Under the pieces are notes generated by a model. The model saw only the letters and a list, made by a program, of their open reading frames with translations. It searched no databases and was not told the DNA's origin. A DNA stretch of 64,000 nucleotides from the NCBI RefSeq assembly GCF_003012815.1, contig NZ_PXYJ01000003.1:62001-126000 (forward strand), in the 5' to 3' direction. This stretch comes from Allosphingosinicella vermicomposti (GTDB taxonomy: Bacteria > Pseudomonadota > Alphaproteobacteria > Sphingomonadales > Sphingomonadaceae). Positions 35,279 to 44,367 of this stretch are shown one piece after another; the first letter of the stretch is position 1; each line of letters starts with the position of its first letter. Made by a program: the position numbers and the translations under genes.

Positions 35279-35571
35279 CTGCTCCCACGGGCAAGGCCTA
35301 CGCTACCCATATGCCATTTCTAGGAAGCACCCCGATTACTCAAACTAGCTAAGAAAACCAACCGTGCCATTCCTCTTCCTTGGTATTTGTGGCATCGGCG
35401 AGACACATTCGCATATCACCCTGCCTCCCCAACCTGCCGGAATGTCAATAATCCTAAAGGCAAAGGAGCACTTTGCCCTATAACCCAGAGAATATCTACT
35501 TTTACCTGATGCGCCGCCATAGGTTGTGCGACGTGCGCGGAGGGTATTACAAACATGAAAGCTTCAATTCC
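35279..35571. promoter_or_regulatory. Divergent region, dehydratase and priming transferase
   Basis: 293 bases separate the minus-strand dehydratase from the chosen start of the plus-strand transferase. In-frame upstream starts of the transferase (35473) would shorten it. Promoters for both genes should be here; no clear consensus is visible. Confidence 0.4.
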
Positions 35572-36600
35572 ATGGGCTCTAACTCATTGGTCCTTGTCCT
35601 TGCCTTCGCGGCATTTTTAAGCGCCGCTGCCCTCACGGGCAAAATCCGCACTTACGCTCTAAGCGCCGGAATAGTGGATGAGGTCAACGCCCGTGCGTCG
35701 CACAGTATACCGACGCCCCGGGGCGGCGGGGCTGCGATCGTGATCGTAGCAACTGTTGGTTTTCTTACCTCGACGCTGTGGCTAGGCTTCCCAATCCGCC
35801 TTGCTTGCGGATTGATCGGCGGCGGGATCGCAGTAGCCGTGATTGGTTGGCTGGATGATCACGGTCACGTGGCACCAAAGATCAGGTTGGCAACTCACAT
35901 CGGAGCAGCCTCATGGGCTGCCATATGGATCGGGCCACTTCCGCTTGATTTCTTGCCGTTCTGGAACAGCGCTCTGGAATTTTGGGAGTGGCCTGTGACA
36001 GTCCTGTTCATTGCGTGGATGGTGAATCTCTACAATTTCATGGATGGCATTGACGGTATTGCAGGTAGCGAGGCTGTCAGCGTGGGCTTGGGAGGCACCA
36101 TTTTCCTCGGCATTGCCGGCGCCGCCGTTGGCATGCTGGCCCCTTCGCTACTGCTCATTGCTGCCGCTTTGGGTTTTTTGATCTGGAACTGGCCTCCGGC
36201 GAAGATCTTTATGGGCGACGCGGGCAGCGGTTTCTTAGGGTTTACGCTGGCCACTTTGTCCGTGATAGCCGGTAACGTCGCGCCCGAGCTGGCTGCAGCA
36301 TGGATAATATTGCTCGGGATTTTCGTCGTCGACACTGGCGTCACGCTTGCCCGCCGCATGTTGCGCGGAGAGCGGTTGCATGAAGCTCACCGCACCCATG
36401 CCTATCAGCGTCTGGCTCGCCATTATGGGGCGCATCTGCCAATCACCTCAGCCACAATTGCGATAACTTGGCTTTGGCTGTTCCCTATCGCGTTTCTGGT
36501 CGCGATAACTTGGCTTTCCCCGATTTCAGGCGTCTTCATCGCTTACTTTCCCCTAGTCGCTATTGCGCTATTCGCCGGGGCGGGAAACCTCGACAAATGA
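35572..36600 (+). CDS. Undecaprenyl-phosphate sugar-1-phosphate transferase (WbpL/WecA type)
   Basis: Protein of 342 residues with about ten or eleven membrane helices. Family motifs: HSIPTPRGGGAAI, the Asp pair in GWLDDHGH, NLYNFMDGIDGIAGSE, and IFMGDAGSGFLGFTLA; RTHAYQRLARHYG is the cytosolic His motif. These enzymes start repeat-unit assembly by loading a HexNAc-1-phosphate on the lipid carrier. With the WbpM-like dehydratase next door, the sugar may be FucNAc or QuiNAc. ATG at 35572 places the first helix correctly; an in-frame start at 35473 is possible. Confidence 0.92.
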   Translation: MGSNSLVLVLAFAAFLSAAALTGKIRTYALSAGIVDEVNARASHSIPTPRGGGAAIVIVATVGFLTSTLWLGFPIRLACGLIGGGIAVAVIGWLDDHGHVAPKIRLATHIGAASWAAIWIGPLPLDFLPFWNSALEFWEWPVTVLFIAWMVNLYNFMDGIDGIAGSEAVSVGLGGTIFLGIAGAAVGMLAPSLLLIAAALGFLIWNWPPAKIFMGDAGSGFLGFTLATLSVIAGNVAPELAAAWIILLGIFVVDTGVTLARRMLRGERLHEAHRTHAYQRLARHYGAHLPITSATIAITWLWLFPIAFLVAITWLSPISGVFIAYFPLVAIALFAGAGNLDK

Positions 36601-36621
36601 CAGGACAAACTATGCGGAGGG

Positions 36622-38124
36622 TTAGGCAAGGAAGCCGCTTACGCCGATCGTAACCGTCTTTCCGTTCGGCAAGGCTGTCAAGGGATAGGCGGCCCCAGTC
36701 ACCGCGTTGAAAAACTCAGCGACAAGCCGGCTCCTTTCGACGCCGTTCACCATGGTCGGCGCGATGTGCAGCCAAGCGGTCAACGCTACACCTGAGCTAT
36801 TATGCAGGATCGTGCCTTGGATGGCTTGATCAGCCGCGACCTGCACCTGTGTGTCGAAAATGAATTGGGAAGGCTTTGGGTTCCCAACCTTCCCGCCGCC
36901 CGCAAACGGGGTAAGGTCGTCGCCCCCAACGGGGCTGACCACTGGCCTAGGGGAAGCTCCTTCTATCTTTGAAACAAAGGCAGACGCAATGCCACAATCA
37001 GTAAGCGAGCCGATCTGATGATGAAGCCTTCCGCCTTGATTGATTATGCGGAGCCCGAAAGCTTGCCATTCTTGATGCCTGATCGCCAGCCTTCCGGAGG
37101 AAATATCCAGCGCATGGATATGACTTGAACCCGAAAACAAGTCGGGATCCGTGCCGCCGCGGTAATGCGCGCCCACTTTTAAGATACCGTTGGCGATGTG
37201 ATATTTTGAGCCTAGCAATTGCACATTTTCAATCGACCACTCGTCATAGACCTTGGTATCGACCTCAATAAGGTGGCCAAAGCTACGCCCCGTAGAACTG
37301 GAAATGAGGACGTCAGCTGCATGGCAATCGCCCTTGAATCGCATCGGCAATCCGGCAGAAGCTGTAGCTTCCACATGTAGACCCCGGACGAAGCAACCAC
37401 TTAAATCCACTCCAACATTCTCCGCTTGCATACAGACAATGTTACTCAGCTGATTTCCGTTTCCGATGACTTTTAAGCCGTAGCGGCAATCTTGGACGGT
37501 AACGTCCCGCACAATTCCGACATTTGCGTCGAGGGACAATGCCTGACCCTGCGGAGCGCCTCTCATCCACAATCCCTGAAGGATGCCCTCTGTGCCGAAT
37601 TGAACACGGCTGCTCCCGAACTCGCAAATGTGTGTAAGGCCTTGTTCTTGACCATACCAAGCAATTCCGGACAGCATAAGCTTCTGGGCGCCCCCACCTC
37701 TGTCGCTCCACCACCTCCCTTTGGTTCCTGCCTTGCAGATGAAGGCAGACGTATGCCGGCCTGTGCCGATTATCGTTGTGACCGGATGTGTGGTGATATT
37801 GCCGCAAAGAAAATTATTCGCAGTCATCATGATGGCCCGGCTAGGAAGCGCCCCATCTCCATGGGCCCAATCGAGAGCGGCTTGAATGGCGGTAGTATCA
37901 TCGGTGCCTTTGCCCGTATGCATCTCGAAATCGCCGGCAGCGCCAAAATCTTCGAAGGTCCTCAGTTCGCTAGGCGCTTTTTCGACTGCACCAGCCTTCG
38001 GCAATTCCAGCATGAACTCAGTGTCGGCGCTCGCACTCGATACGGCCGTCAGCGGGGCCAATCCCAAGAGAGATCGTCGTGTTAACCCACCGGGATCCCG
38101 CCTATTTTGCTGCCAGCCTGTCAA
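36622..38124 (-). CDS. Right-handed beta-helix protein with Tat-like signal (pectate-lyase superfamily)
   Basis: Protein of 500 residues. The N-terminus has a twin-arginine motif (LTRRSLLGLAPLTAVSSASA). After about residue 57, DFGAAGDFEMHTGKGTDDTT then AIQAALDWA is the standard opening of the pectate-lyase-like beta-helix family (PF12708) used by polysaccharide lyases and hydrolases. No catalytic residues can be assigned. Lying inside the locus and exported, it is a good candidate to trim or release the polymer made here. It is convergent with the priming transferase (22-base gap) and is not overlapped by other genes. Confidence 0.8.
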   Translation of the reverse strand: MTGWQQNRRDPGGLTRRSLLGLAPLTAVSSASADTEFMLELPKAGAVEKAPSELRTFEDFGAAGDFEMHTGKGTDDTTAIQAALDWAHGDGALPSRAIMMTANNFLCGNITTHPVTTIIGTGRHTSAFICKAGTKGRWWSDRGGGAQKLMLSGIAWYGQEQGLTHICEFGSSRVQFGTEGILQGLWMRGAPQGQALSLDANVGIVRDVTVQDCRYGLKVIGNGNQLSNIVCMQAENVGVDLSGCFVRGLHVEATASAGLPMRFKGDCHAADVLISSSTGRSFGHLIEVDTKVYDEWSIENVQLLGSKYHIANGILKVGAHYRGGTDPDLFSGSSHIHALDISSGRLAIRHQEWQAFGLRIINQGGRLHHQIGSLTDCGIASAFVSKIEGASPRPVVSPVGGDDLTPFAGGGKVGNPKPSQFIFDTQVQVAADQAIQGTILHNSSGVALTAWLHIAPTMVNGVERSRLVAEFFNAVTGAAYPLTALPNGKTVTIGVSGFLA

Positions 38125-38329
38125 AATCTCTACCTCTTCACCGGTCGCGGCTTTGATACGTACATTTCCGCAGCGCCCCTTCCGCTGCTTGTTGGCTCTG
38201 CTTAGTTGCTTAGTTGAAGATTATTGCTGATAGCGGACTTCCCACAAGGGGACATAATATCTCTCGGAGAGCCGGGCCGATGTAGTCGGAAGATACTCGG
38301 CTCCGAGTTCGCGGATCAAGAGGTTGGGC

Positions 38330-39214
38330 ATGACGAAGATCCTAATTACAGGATCAAAAGGCTATATTGGAACGTCGGTCGCCAAGTGGCTCTCGCGGCA
38401 CGAAAATGCGTATGACGTCGATATGATTAGCGTCAGAGACGGCGCGTGGCGGGATCTCAAACTAGGAGAATATGACGCCGTCCTTCATGCGGCAGCCGTG
38501 GTTCATACGCGGAAGGAAAAGCGGGAAGAGTTCTACGCGATCAATCGTGATTTAACGATTGAGCTAGCAAAAAAAGCGAAACTGGAAGGCGTTAAGCACT
38601 ACATATTCCTTAGCACGATGGCCGTTTATGGCATTGAAGAAGGACACATTAGCTTAGGCCAGATCCCAGCGCCAAAGACTCCTTATGCCACGTCAAAGTA
38701 TCAGGCTGAGATAGAATTGAGAAGTATTGAAGGAGATAATTTCGCGGTATCGATAATTAGGCCCCCCATGATTTACGGACCATCGTGCCCGGGGAATTAC
38801 AAGAAGCTATCGAGTATCGTTCGGTGCACGAATATTTTCCCGGATATACCTAATGAAAGAAGCATGCTTTACATTGATAATCTGTGTGAGTTCTTGAGGA
38901 TCGTTATATCAGAAAAAATGGGCGGAACTCTGTTTCCACAGAACAGTCAATACGTTAGCACATCTGAGCTTGTTTCCCTTATAGCCCGGGCCTCTGGCAG
39001 AAGTATTCACTTGTCCCGGCCATTGGGGCGCCTACTCTCCCCCATCGTGAAGATGCCGGGGCCTCTAAGGAAGGCATTTGGATCCCTCACTTATGATTGG
39101 TCCATGTCTTCCTCGCCAATGATAGACGGGGCTTTAAGTCCGCCCACCTACGAGACAATTCCCTTCCCAGATTCAGTGACTGCAACCGAAATTTGGAAGT
39201 TTCAGAATGCCTGA
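38330..39214 (+). CDS. NAD-dependent SDR, candidate UDP-4-keto-6-deoxy-HexNAc 4-reductase
   Basis: Protein of 294 residues. NAD motif ITGSKGYIG, catalytic LSTMAVYG and YATSKYQAE (Tyr-x3-Lys). In loci with a WbpM-type dehydratase and a WbpL-type transferase, an SDR of this size (WbpK/WbpV type) reduces the 4-keto sugar to FucNAc or QuiNAc; that assignment rests on context. Its codons are clearly more AT-rich than the core genome. ATG at 38330 is preferred over a TTG six bases upstream because of the AAGAGG-like site. The glycosyltransferase start overlaps its stop by 8 bases. Confidence 0.85.
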   Translation: MTKILITGSKGYIGTSVAKWLSRHENAYDVDMISVRDGAWRDLKLGEYDAVLHAAAVVHTRKEKREEFYAINRDLTIELAKKAKLEGVKHYIFLSTMAVYGIEEGHISLGQIPAPKTPYATSKYQAEIELRSIEGDNFAVSIIRPPMIYGPSCPGNYKKLSSIVRCTNIFPDIPNERSMLYIDNLCEFLRIVISEKMGGTLFPQNSQYVSTSELVSLIARASGRSIHLSRPLGRLLSPIVKMPGPLRKAFGSLTYDWSMSSSPMIDGALSPPTYETIPFPDSVTATEIWKFQNA

Positions 39215-40436
39215 GTCGAAAGATGTAATCTTCCTCTGTCAGTACTTTCACCCTGAATATATCTCGTCTGCGACTCTGCCTTTCGACACTGCGGTCGCGC
39301 TGCGAAATGCGGGCTATTCCGTGGGCGCCCTTGTGGGCTATCCAAAAGAATATTCGACGCACCAAACCGTTCCAATGCGTGAGATCTTTCAAGGTATCGA
39401 CATAAAGCGCATAAAATATTTGCAGCTAAATCGGACAAATTCCCTTGGTCGATTGATTAACTATCTGTCATTTACCTTATCTTGCGCGTTGCAACTTCGC
39501 CATATCTGCAAGTATACTACAGTTTTAGTTTACTCAAATCCACCCATACTGCCTCTGATCGCCGTAATTGGTCGGAACCTATTTGGTCTAAAAATTGTCT
39601 TTATAAGCTATGACGTTTATCCCGATATCGCATACAAGACCGGGAAGCTTTCTCCGCACAGCCTCATGGCCAAGGTTATGACCCTGGTCAATAATCTGGT
39701 GTTTCGCCGAGTAAGCAGAGTTGTCGCTTTGTCCGAGGACATGAAGAGCTATCTTGTCGCCAATCGCGATATTAAGCCAGAGCAAGTCGAGGTGATCCCA
39801 AACTGGTATGAGGGAGGTCACATGCCTACAGGTTCGCGAGCCCAATCTAACGCGCTTTTCGCCCCAATCTTAGGCACGGGGAAGCTGATTGTATCCTACT
39901 TTGGAAATTTAGGCATCTGCCAGGATCTTTCGACTATCTTAGCAGCGATTCGGACACTCGCACATAATCCCGAAATCCATTTCATTTTTGCCGGGCATGG
40001 CAACAAGATGCACCTCATGCGAGAAATTGTAGAACAGGAGAGGTTGGATAACGTCACGATATTCGACTTTTTGCATGGGGCAGACTATCAAGACGCACTC
40101 GACATTAGCGATTGCTTCCTCGTTAGCCTAGAGCAAGGCCTAGCTGGCTTGGCCGTGCCTAGTAAGACTTACGGCTACATGATGGCCGGAAAGCCCATAA
40201 TTGCCGTCATGGACCAGTGCACCGACATCGCGAGGGATCTCACCGAAAACAATGCGGGCATATCGATCAAGGTCGGGGATCATGCTGCCCTTGTAGCAGC
40301 CATTACCGCCCTTCGGGACAGCCCGGAAAATCGTCGGCGCATGGGAGCGAATAGCAGACAACTGTTCCTTGCAAAGTATACGAAAGAAATAGCCACGGCA
40401 AAATATGTCGCAATGATGGCTGAACTCATCGATTGA
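39207..40436 (+). CDS. wbuB: GT4 glycosyltransferase, WbuB-like (probable L-FucNAc transferase)
   Basis: Protein of 409 residues with the two-domain GT-B pattern. The start VIFLCQYFHPE and the C-terminal stretch FAGHGNKMH...FLHGADYQDALDISDCFLVS...GLAVPSKTYGYMMAGKPIIA are typical of WbuB transferases. WbuB usually accompanies fnlABC and adds L-FucNAc. The fnl genes and wbuC lie immediately downstream on the opposite strand, which supports this reading. It converges with wbuC, the stops overlapping by 11 bases (40426-40436). Confidence 0.87.
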   Translation: MPESKDVIFLCQYFHPEYISSATLPFDTAVALRNAGYSVGALVGYPKEYSTHQTVPMREIFQGIDIKRIKYLQLNRTNSLGRLINYLSFTLSCALQLRHICKYTTVLVYSNPPILPLIAVIGRNLFGLKIVFISYDVYPDIAYKTGKLSPHSLMAKVMTLVNNLVFRRVSRVVALSEDMKSYLVANRDIKPEQVEVIPNWYEGGHMPTGSRAQSNALFAPILGTGKLIVSYFGNLGICQDLSTILAAIRTLAHNPEIHFIFAGHGNKMHLMREIVEQERLDNVTIFDFLHGADYQDALDISDCFLVSLEQGLAGLAVPSKTYGYMMAGKPIIAVMDQCTDIARDLTENNAGISIKVGDHAALVAAITALRDSPENRRRMGANSRQLFLAKYTKEIATAKYVAMMAELID

Positions 40437-40947
40437 GCGATGTTGACGCTTCTACCGACGAGAAATTGCCCAACCCCGACCGCATGTATTGGAGATAGTC
40501 GAGGGCAGCGACTGATCCCTCCATGGGAGCCCATTCAGCAAACTCCCCTGCTAAAGCCGGATCGAATGGACCGGCCTTAACCTCGAGCAACACAGCGTCA
40601 TCAGTCAGCGCAACAACGGAATGCCAAGTTGCAGGCCCAATCTCAACTGCAATGGCGGTCGCCCTTATGCCTTCTACTTTTCCAATTATAGCCGTCTGAA
40701 CGATATTACCGTTGTCGTCGAACATCAGGATGCCCAGCGCCCCGCATGCGGCAACAAGTGTTTCGCTTCGGGGATCAAGAGAATGGCGATGGGGCCTCAC
40801 GTAGCTCTGAGGGAGTATAGCGTTCAACGTGCGCTGGCATGGGTCCGCCCACGTATCGTGCAGGTTGAGGTGCTGCCGCCCCCGAGGAGATCCGCGCGCT
40901 TGCCGAGTGAGCGACGCGAGAAGGTCGCAGTCAACAAACCTACTCAT
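40426..40947 (-). CDS. wbuC: WbuC-family cupin protein
   Basis: Protein of 173 residues with a cupin fold: SYVRPHRHSLDPRSETLVAA carries the metal-binding His pair and Glu, followed by GILMFDDNGNI. The order fnlABC-wbuC is conserved in FucNAc-containing O-antigen loci. The enzymatic role of WbuC is not established. ATG at 40947, 21 bases after the fnlC stop, is preferred; an earlier in-frame start at 40983 would overlap fnlC. Confidence 0.87.
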   Translation of the reverse strand: MSRFVDCDLLASLTRQARGSPRGRQHLNLHDTWADPCQRTLNAILPQSYVRPHRHSLDPRSETLVAACGALGILMFDDNGNIVQTAIIGKVEGIRATAIAVEIGPATWHSVVALTDDAVLLEVKAGPFDPALAGEFAEWAPMEGSVAALDYLQYMRSGLGNFSSVEASTSLNR

Positions 40948-40967
40948 ATCAATGTACTCGCCGCAGC

Positions 40968-42098
40968 CTAGAAACGCTTCCAAACGACACGATTCACATA
41001 GTCTACATAGCTGTGAAGAATACGCACTATTTTATCGGACACGTTCGGCATAGTGTAGTCGGCGGGCAATCGTACCAGTCTATCCCTGCCGCGCGGTTGG
41101 CTCTCTAAAATGGCCAGTCCTTGCAGCACTCGGTCAGGATTTAGGCCGACCATCATAGCGGCAGCCTCCTCCATCCCCTCGGGGCGCTCATGAGCTTCCC
41201 TTATGTTGAGCGCGGGGAAATTAAGGATCGATGCCTCCTCGCTGATCGTCCCGCTGTCGGACAGGACTGCTTTTGCCGAGATTTGAAGCTGATTGTAATC
41301 GAAGAATCCGAGCGGTTTGAGGAGCCGAACATGCGACGCGAAACGCGCTCCACTTTCCGCGATCCGCTTTTGCGTACGCGGATGCGTGGAAACGATTACG
41401 GGCTTCCCATATCGTTCTGCTACCATGTTCAGAATCTCGACAAGGCGGGCAAAACTTGGCTCCGGATCGACATTTTCCTCACGGTGCGCGCTCACAAGGA
41501 AAAAGCCCTGGGCCGCCAAACCTAAACGGGCCAGCACGTCTGACCGCTCAATTCTCTCGCGATAATGTTCGAGCACTTCGAACATCGGGCTTCCGGTTTT
41601 AATAATAAGATCAGGCGGCAGCCCTTCCCGTAAAAGATACTCCCGCGCGATATCGCTGTAGGTCAAGTTGACGTCGGCTGTGTGATCGACGATGCGGCGG
41701 TTAATCTCCTCCGGCACACGTTGATCAAAACAACGATTGCCCGCTTCCATATGGAAAGTTGGAATCTTGCGCCGTTTGGCGGGTATTACCGCCGTGCAGC
41801 TATTCGTATCGCCCAAGACAAGAAGTGCATCAGGACGGATCTTCTCCAAGATTTTATCCACGGCGACGATCACATTGCCAATCGTCTCGGCGCCGGTTTT
41901 GCCAGCAGCTTGAAGGAAGTGATCAGGCTTCCTGATGCCCAATTCTTCGAAAAATACTTCGTTCAGTTCATAGTCGTAATTTTGACCAGTGTGGATTAGC
42001 ACGTGGTCGCAATACTCATCCAACCTGGAGAGCACGCGCGAAAGGCGAATGATTTCAGGCCGCGTGCCGACGACGGTGACAACTCTCAGCTTAGACAA
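40968..42098 (-). CDS. fnlC: UDP-HexNAc 2-epimerase FnlC/WbjD
   Basis: Protein of 376 residues of the WecB/UDP-GlcNAc 2-epimerase fold. VVGTRPEIIRLS at the start, VLGDTNSCTA, HMEAGNRCFDQRVPEEINRR (EAG and EEINRR motifs), SAHREENVD and SDSGTISEEASIL are all family landmarks. EAGNRCFD in place of EAGLR is typical of the FnlC/WbjD branch that makes UDP-L-FucNAc from the talo/pneumo precursor. It completes the FnlA-FnlB-FnlC pathway. Confidence 0.93.
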   Translation of the reverse strand: MSKLRVVTVVGTRPEIIRLSRVLSRLDEYCDHVLIHTGQNYDYELNEVFFEELGIRKPDHFLQAAGKTGAETIGNVIVAVDKILEKIRPDALLVLGDTNSCTAVIPAKRRKIPTFHMEAGNRCFDQRVPEEINRRIVDHTADVNLTYSDIAREYLLREGLPPDLIIKTGSPMFEVLEHYRERIERSDVLARLGLAAQGFFLVSAHREENVDPEPSFARLVEILNMVAERYGKPVIVSTHPRTQKRIAESGARFASHVRLLKPLGFFDYNQLQISAKAVLSDSGTISEEASILNFPALNIREAHERPEGMEEAAAMMVGLNPDRVLQGLAILESQPRGRDRLVRLPADYTMPNVSDKIVRILHSYVDYVNRVVWKRF

Positions 42099-42222
42099 AG
42101 TCGCTCACCTGTAAAATTTGAGGCTCGATCGGACGCCCTATCCGGGCTTCGTGCTCGGATGGCGCTGCTCAAACGGGGCCTCCCTTGTACAATATGCAGA
42201 ACATTCCAAAAGCTTCCTTAGC

Positions 42223-43323
42223 CTATACGGCACTTGATATTGTGTCTGGCCGTTCGCGGTCGAATATTTCATTGGCCCATAACATGACGGCCATCTCTTC
42301 CGCCCCAACGTTGGTAATGTCGTGGCTCCAACCTGGCACCGTTTCCACGATGGTTGGCGCCTCTCCGGACGTAAACAATTCATACCGATCGCCAGTCAGA
42401 ATATTTCGAAACCTGAAAAGCGCATTTCCCCTAATGACCAAGAATTTTTCGGTCTTACTGTGGTGATAATGGCCGCCGCGCGTCACTCCGGGGTGAGCTG
42501 TGAAATAAGAAAACTGGCCCGCATCGGGAGTTTTGAGCATTTCCACGAAGACCCCGCGCGGGTCTTCATACTTAGGCACTCCGTAACCGAATGAGTCCGG
42601 GGGGAGGTAACTGATGTATGTGGCGTAGAGCGCCCGAGTAAGACCGATGCCGACTCGTTCTGAAACGAGGGTATGTCGGCTCTCGCGAAAAGCTTGTATT
42701 TGCTCGGCGAGGGCACCCACTGTCGTTTCATATATCGGCTCAACCTTCCCCCACTCCAATCCCTGCCTACTCCTTGTGAGCGCGGAAACGAACTCGGAAA
42801 CTACATCGTCGACATGAACAAGGCGAAGCGGCGCTTCCGGCGTATCGATCCGAATTGGCAGGTCACGCGCGATATTATGGCAGAAGGTCGCCACCGCCGA
42901 ATTGTAATTGGGGCGGCACCATTTCCCAAATACGTTGGGCAAACGGTAAATGATGGCCGGATTAGTATTGCTCAGAGCCTCCACGGCGAGCTCGCCAGCG
43001 CGCTTGCTCCGTCCATATGGATTATCCAAGTCCGCCTGGATCGACGAAGCGAAAATTAATAAGGGCTTGCGGGAGCTCGTTTGGGCTATCTCGCAGAGAC
43101 GTTGTGTTAGATCTGCGTTGACGCCTTCGAATGCTCTTACGTCTTCGGGACGATTTTCCCCGGCGAGATGGATGATCGCATCTGCGGATAATACCAGTTC
43201 TTTCAAATCCTGAACTGTATTGTTTCGACTAAACTCAAGAGGTTCAAATCCTTCAAGCTCCGCCAAGCGCACGAGAAGGTTTTTACCAATAAAGCCTTTA
43301 GAACCGGTAACGAGAATCCGCAT
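42223..43323 (-). CDS. fnlB: Bifunctional reductase/cupin FnlB (WbjC/CapF type)
   Basis: Protein of 366 residues. The N-terminal SDR (VTGSKGFIGKNLLVRL, YGRSKRAGE) is fused to a C-terminal cupin (about 245-366, with TRGGHYHHSKTEKFLVIRG), exactly the CapF layout. The cupin epimerises the 4-keto intermediate at C3 and the SDR reduces it at C4 toward UDP-L-FucNAc. It follows fnlA after 1 base. The 124-base gap before fnlC is the only sizeable spacer in this part of the operon. Confidence 0.95.
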   Translation of the reverse strand: MRILVTGSKGFIGKNLLVRLAELEGFEPLEFSRNNTVQDLKELVLSADAIIHLAGENRPEDVRAFEGVNADLTQRLCEIAQTSSRKPLLIFASSIQADLDNPYGRSKRAGELAVEALSNTNPAIIYRLPNVFGKWCRPNYNSAVATFCHNIARDLPIRIDTPEAPLRLVHVDDVVSEFVSALTRSRQGLEWGKVEPIYETTVGALAEQIQAFRESRHTLVSERVGIGLTRALYATYISYLPPDSFGYGVPKYEDPRGVFVEMLKTPDAGQFSYFTAHPGVTRGGHYHHSKTEKFLVIRGNALFRFRNILTGDRYELFTSGEAPTIVETVPGWSHDITNVGAEEMAVMLWANEIFDRERPDTISSAV

Positions 43324-43324
43324 G

Positions 43325-44353
43325 TCAATCTTCCGCTTGAGCGCGCTCTCCGCGAAGCACTGCTTGCATGAACGGCAGCTTTGCCAACAAGGCCCTCATC
43401 CCCTCAAAATCGAGCCTAGCAGTGTTGTGGGAGTTGTAATCTTCCGCATGCGAAATTCGGGTTTCGCCGACCTCTACGAACTTCCCGTAATGCAGGTCTC
43501 GCAAGTCAGGGGGGATCCTATAATAGTCCCCTAGATCCTCCGCAGCTGCCATCTCCTCGCGGCTTAAGAGGGCTTCGTAGAGCTTTTCTCCATGCCGGGT
43601 GCCAATCTCGCGAATTTCATAATTGGGGTGCCCGGCAAGATTGCATACCGCCTTTGCCACCGTTTCGATCGTCGCAGCCGGGGCCTTCTGCACGAAAATG
43701 TCCCCGGGTGTGCCGTTCTGGAAGGCGTAGAGGACGAGCTCAACCGCATCTTCCAAGCTCATCATGAAGCGGGTCATGTTTGGATCAGTAATGGTGATCG
43801 GCCGACCATTCTCAATTTGATCTACAAAAAGGGGAATGACGGAGCCACGAGAGGCCATCACATTTCCATAGCGAGTAACACATATAACAGTCCGGCCACT
43901 GCTGCGCGATTTTGCGATCGCCACCTTTTCCATCATGGCCTTGGATATCCCCATGGCATTGATTGGGTAGACTGCCTTGTCGGTACTGAGGCAAATGACG
44001 CGTTCAATACCGCTGTTAATTGCCGCTTCGAGGACATTTTCGGTTCCAAGAATGTTGGTATTCACTGCCTCAAGCGGATGAAATTCGCATGAGGGCACTT
44101 GCTTCAAAGCTGCGGCGTGAAAGATATAGTCGGCACCGCGCACAGCGTTTAGGACTGATCGATAGTCTCGCACATCACCGATATAGAATTTCAGCTTCTC
44201 GCTATTATACTTTTTCCGGACATCATCCTGCTTCTTCTCATCACGACTGAAGATTCTGATTTCTTTTATATCGGAACCCAGAAAGCGTTGAAGCACAGCA
44301 TTGCCAAATGACCCTGTGCCCCCGGTGATAAGAAGAATGCGGTCTTTAAACAT
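43325..44353 (-). CDS. fnlA: UDP-GlcNAc 4,6-dehydratase/5-epimerase FnlA (WbjB/CapE type)
   Basis: Protein of 342 residues. NAD motif LLITGGTGSFGNAVLQRF; the catalytic region LSTDKAVYPINAMGISKAMM is that of short 5-inverting dehydratases (FnlA, CapE, PseB group). KQVPSCEFHPLEAVNTNILG is also conserved. It begins the UDP-L-FucNAc pathway from UDP-GlcNAc. ATG at 44353 is used; the upstream extension overlaps the glycosyltransferase gene. Confidence 0.94.
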   Translation of the reverse strand: MFKDRILLITGGTGSFGNAVLQRFLGSDIKEIRIFSRDEKKQDDVRKKYNSEKLKFYIGDVRDYRSVLNAVRGADYIFHAAALKQVPSCEFHPLEAVNTNILGTENVLEAAINSGIERVICLSTDKAVYPINAMGISKAMMEKVAIAKSRSSGRTVICVTRYGNVMASRGSVIPLFVDQIENGRPITITDPNMTRFMMSLEDAVELVLYAFQNGTPGDIFVQKAPAATIETVAKAVCNLAGHPNYEIREIGTRHGEKLYEALLSREEMAAAEDLGDYYRIPPDLRDLHYGKFVEVGETRISHAEDYNSHNTARLDFEGMRALLAKLPFMQAVLRGERAQAED

Positions 44354-44367
44354 GACAAACCCTGCGA

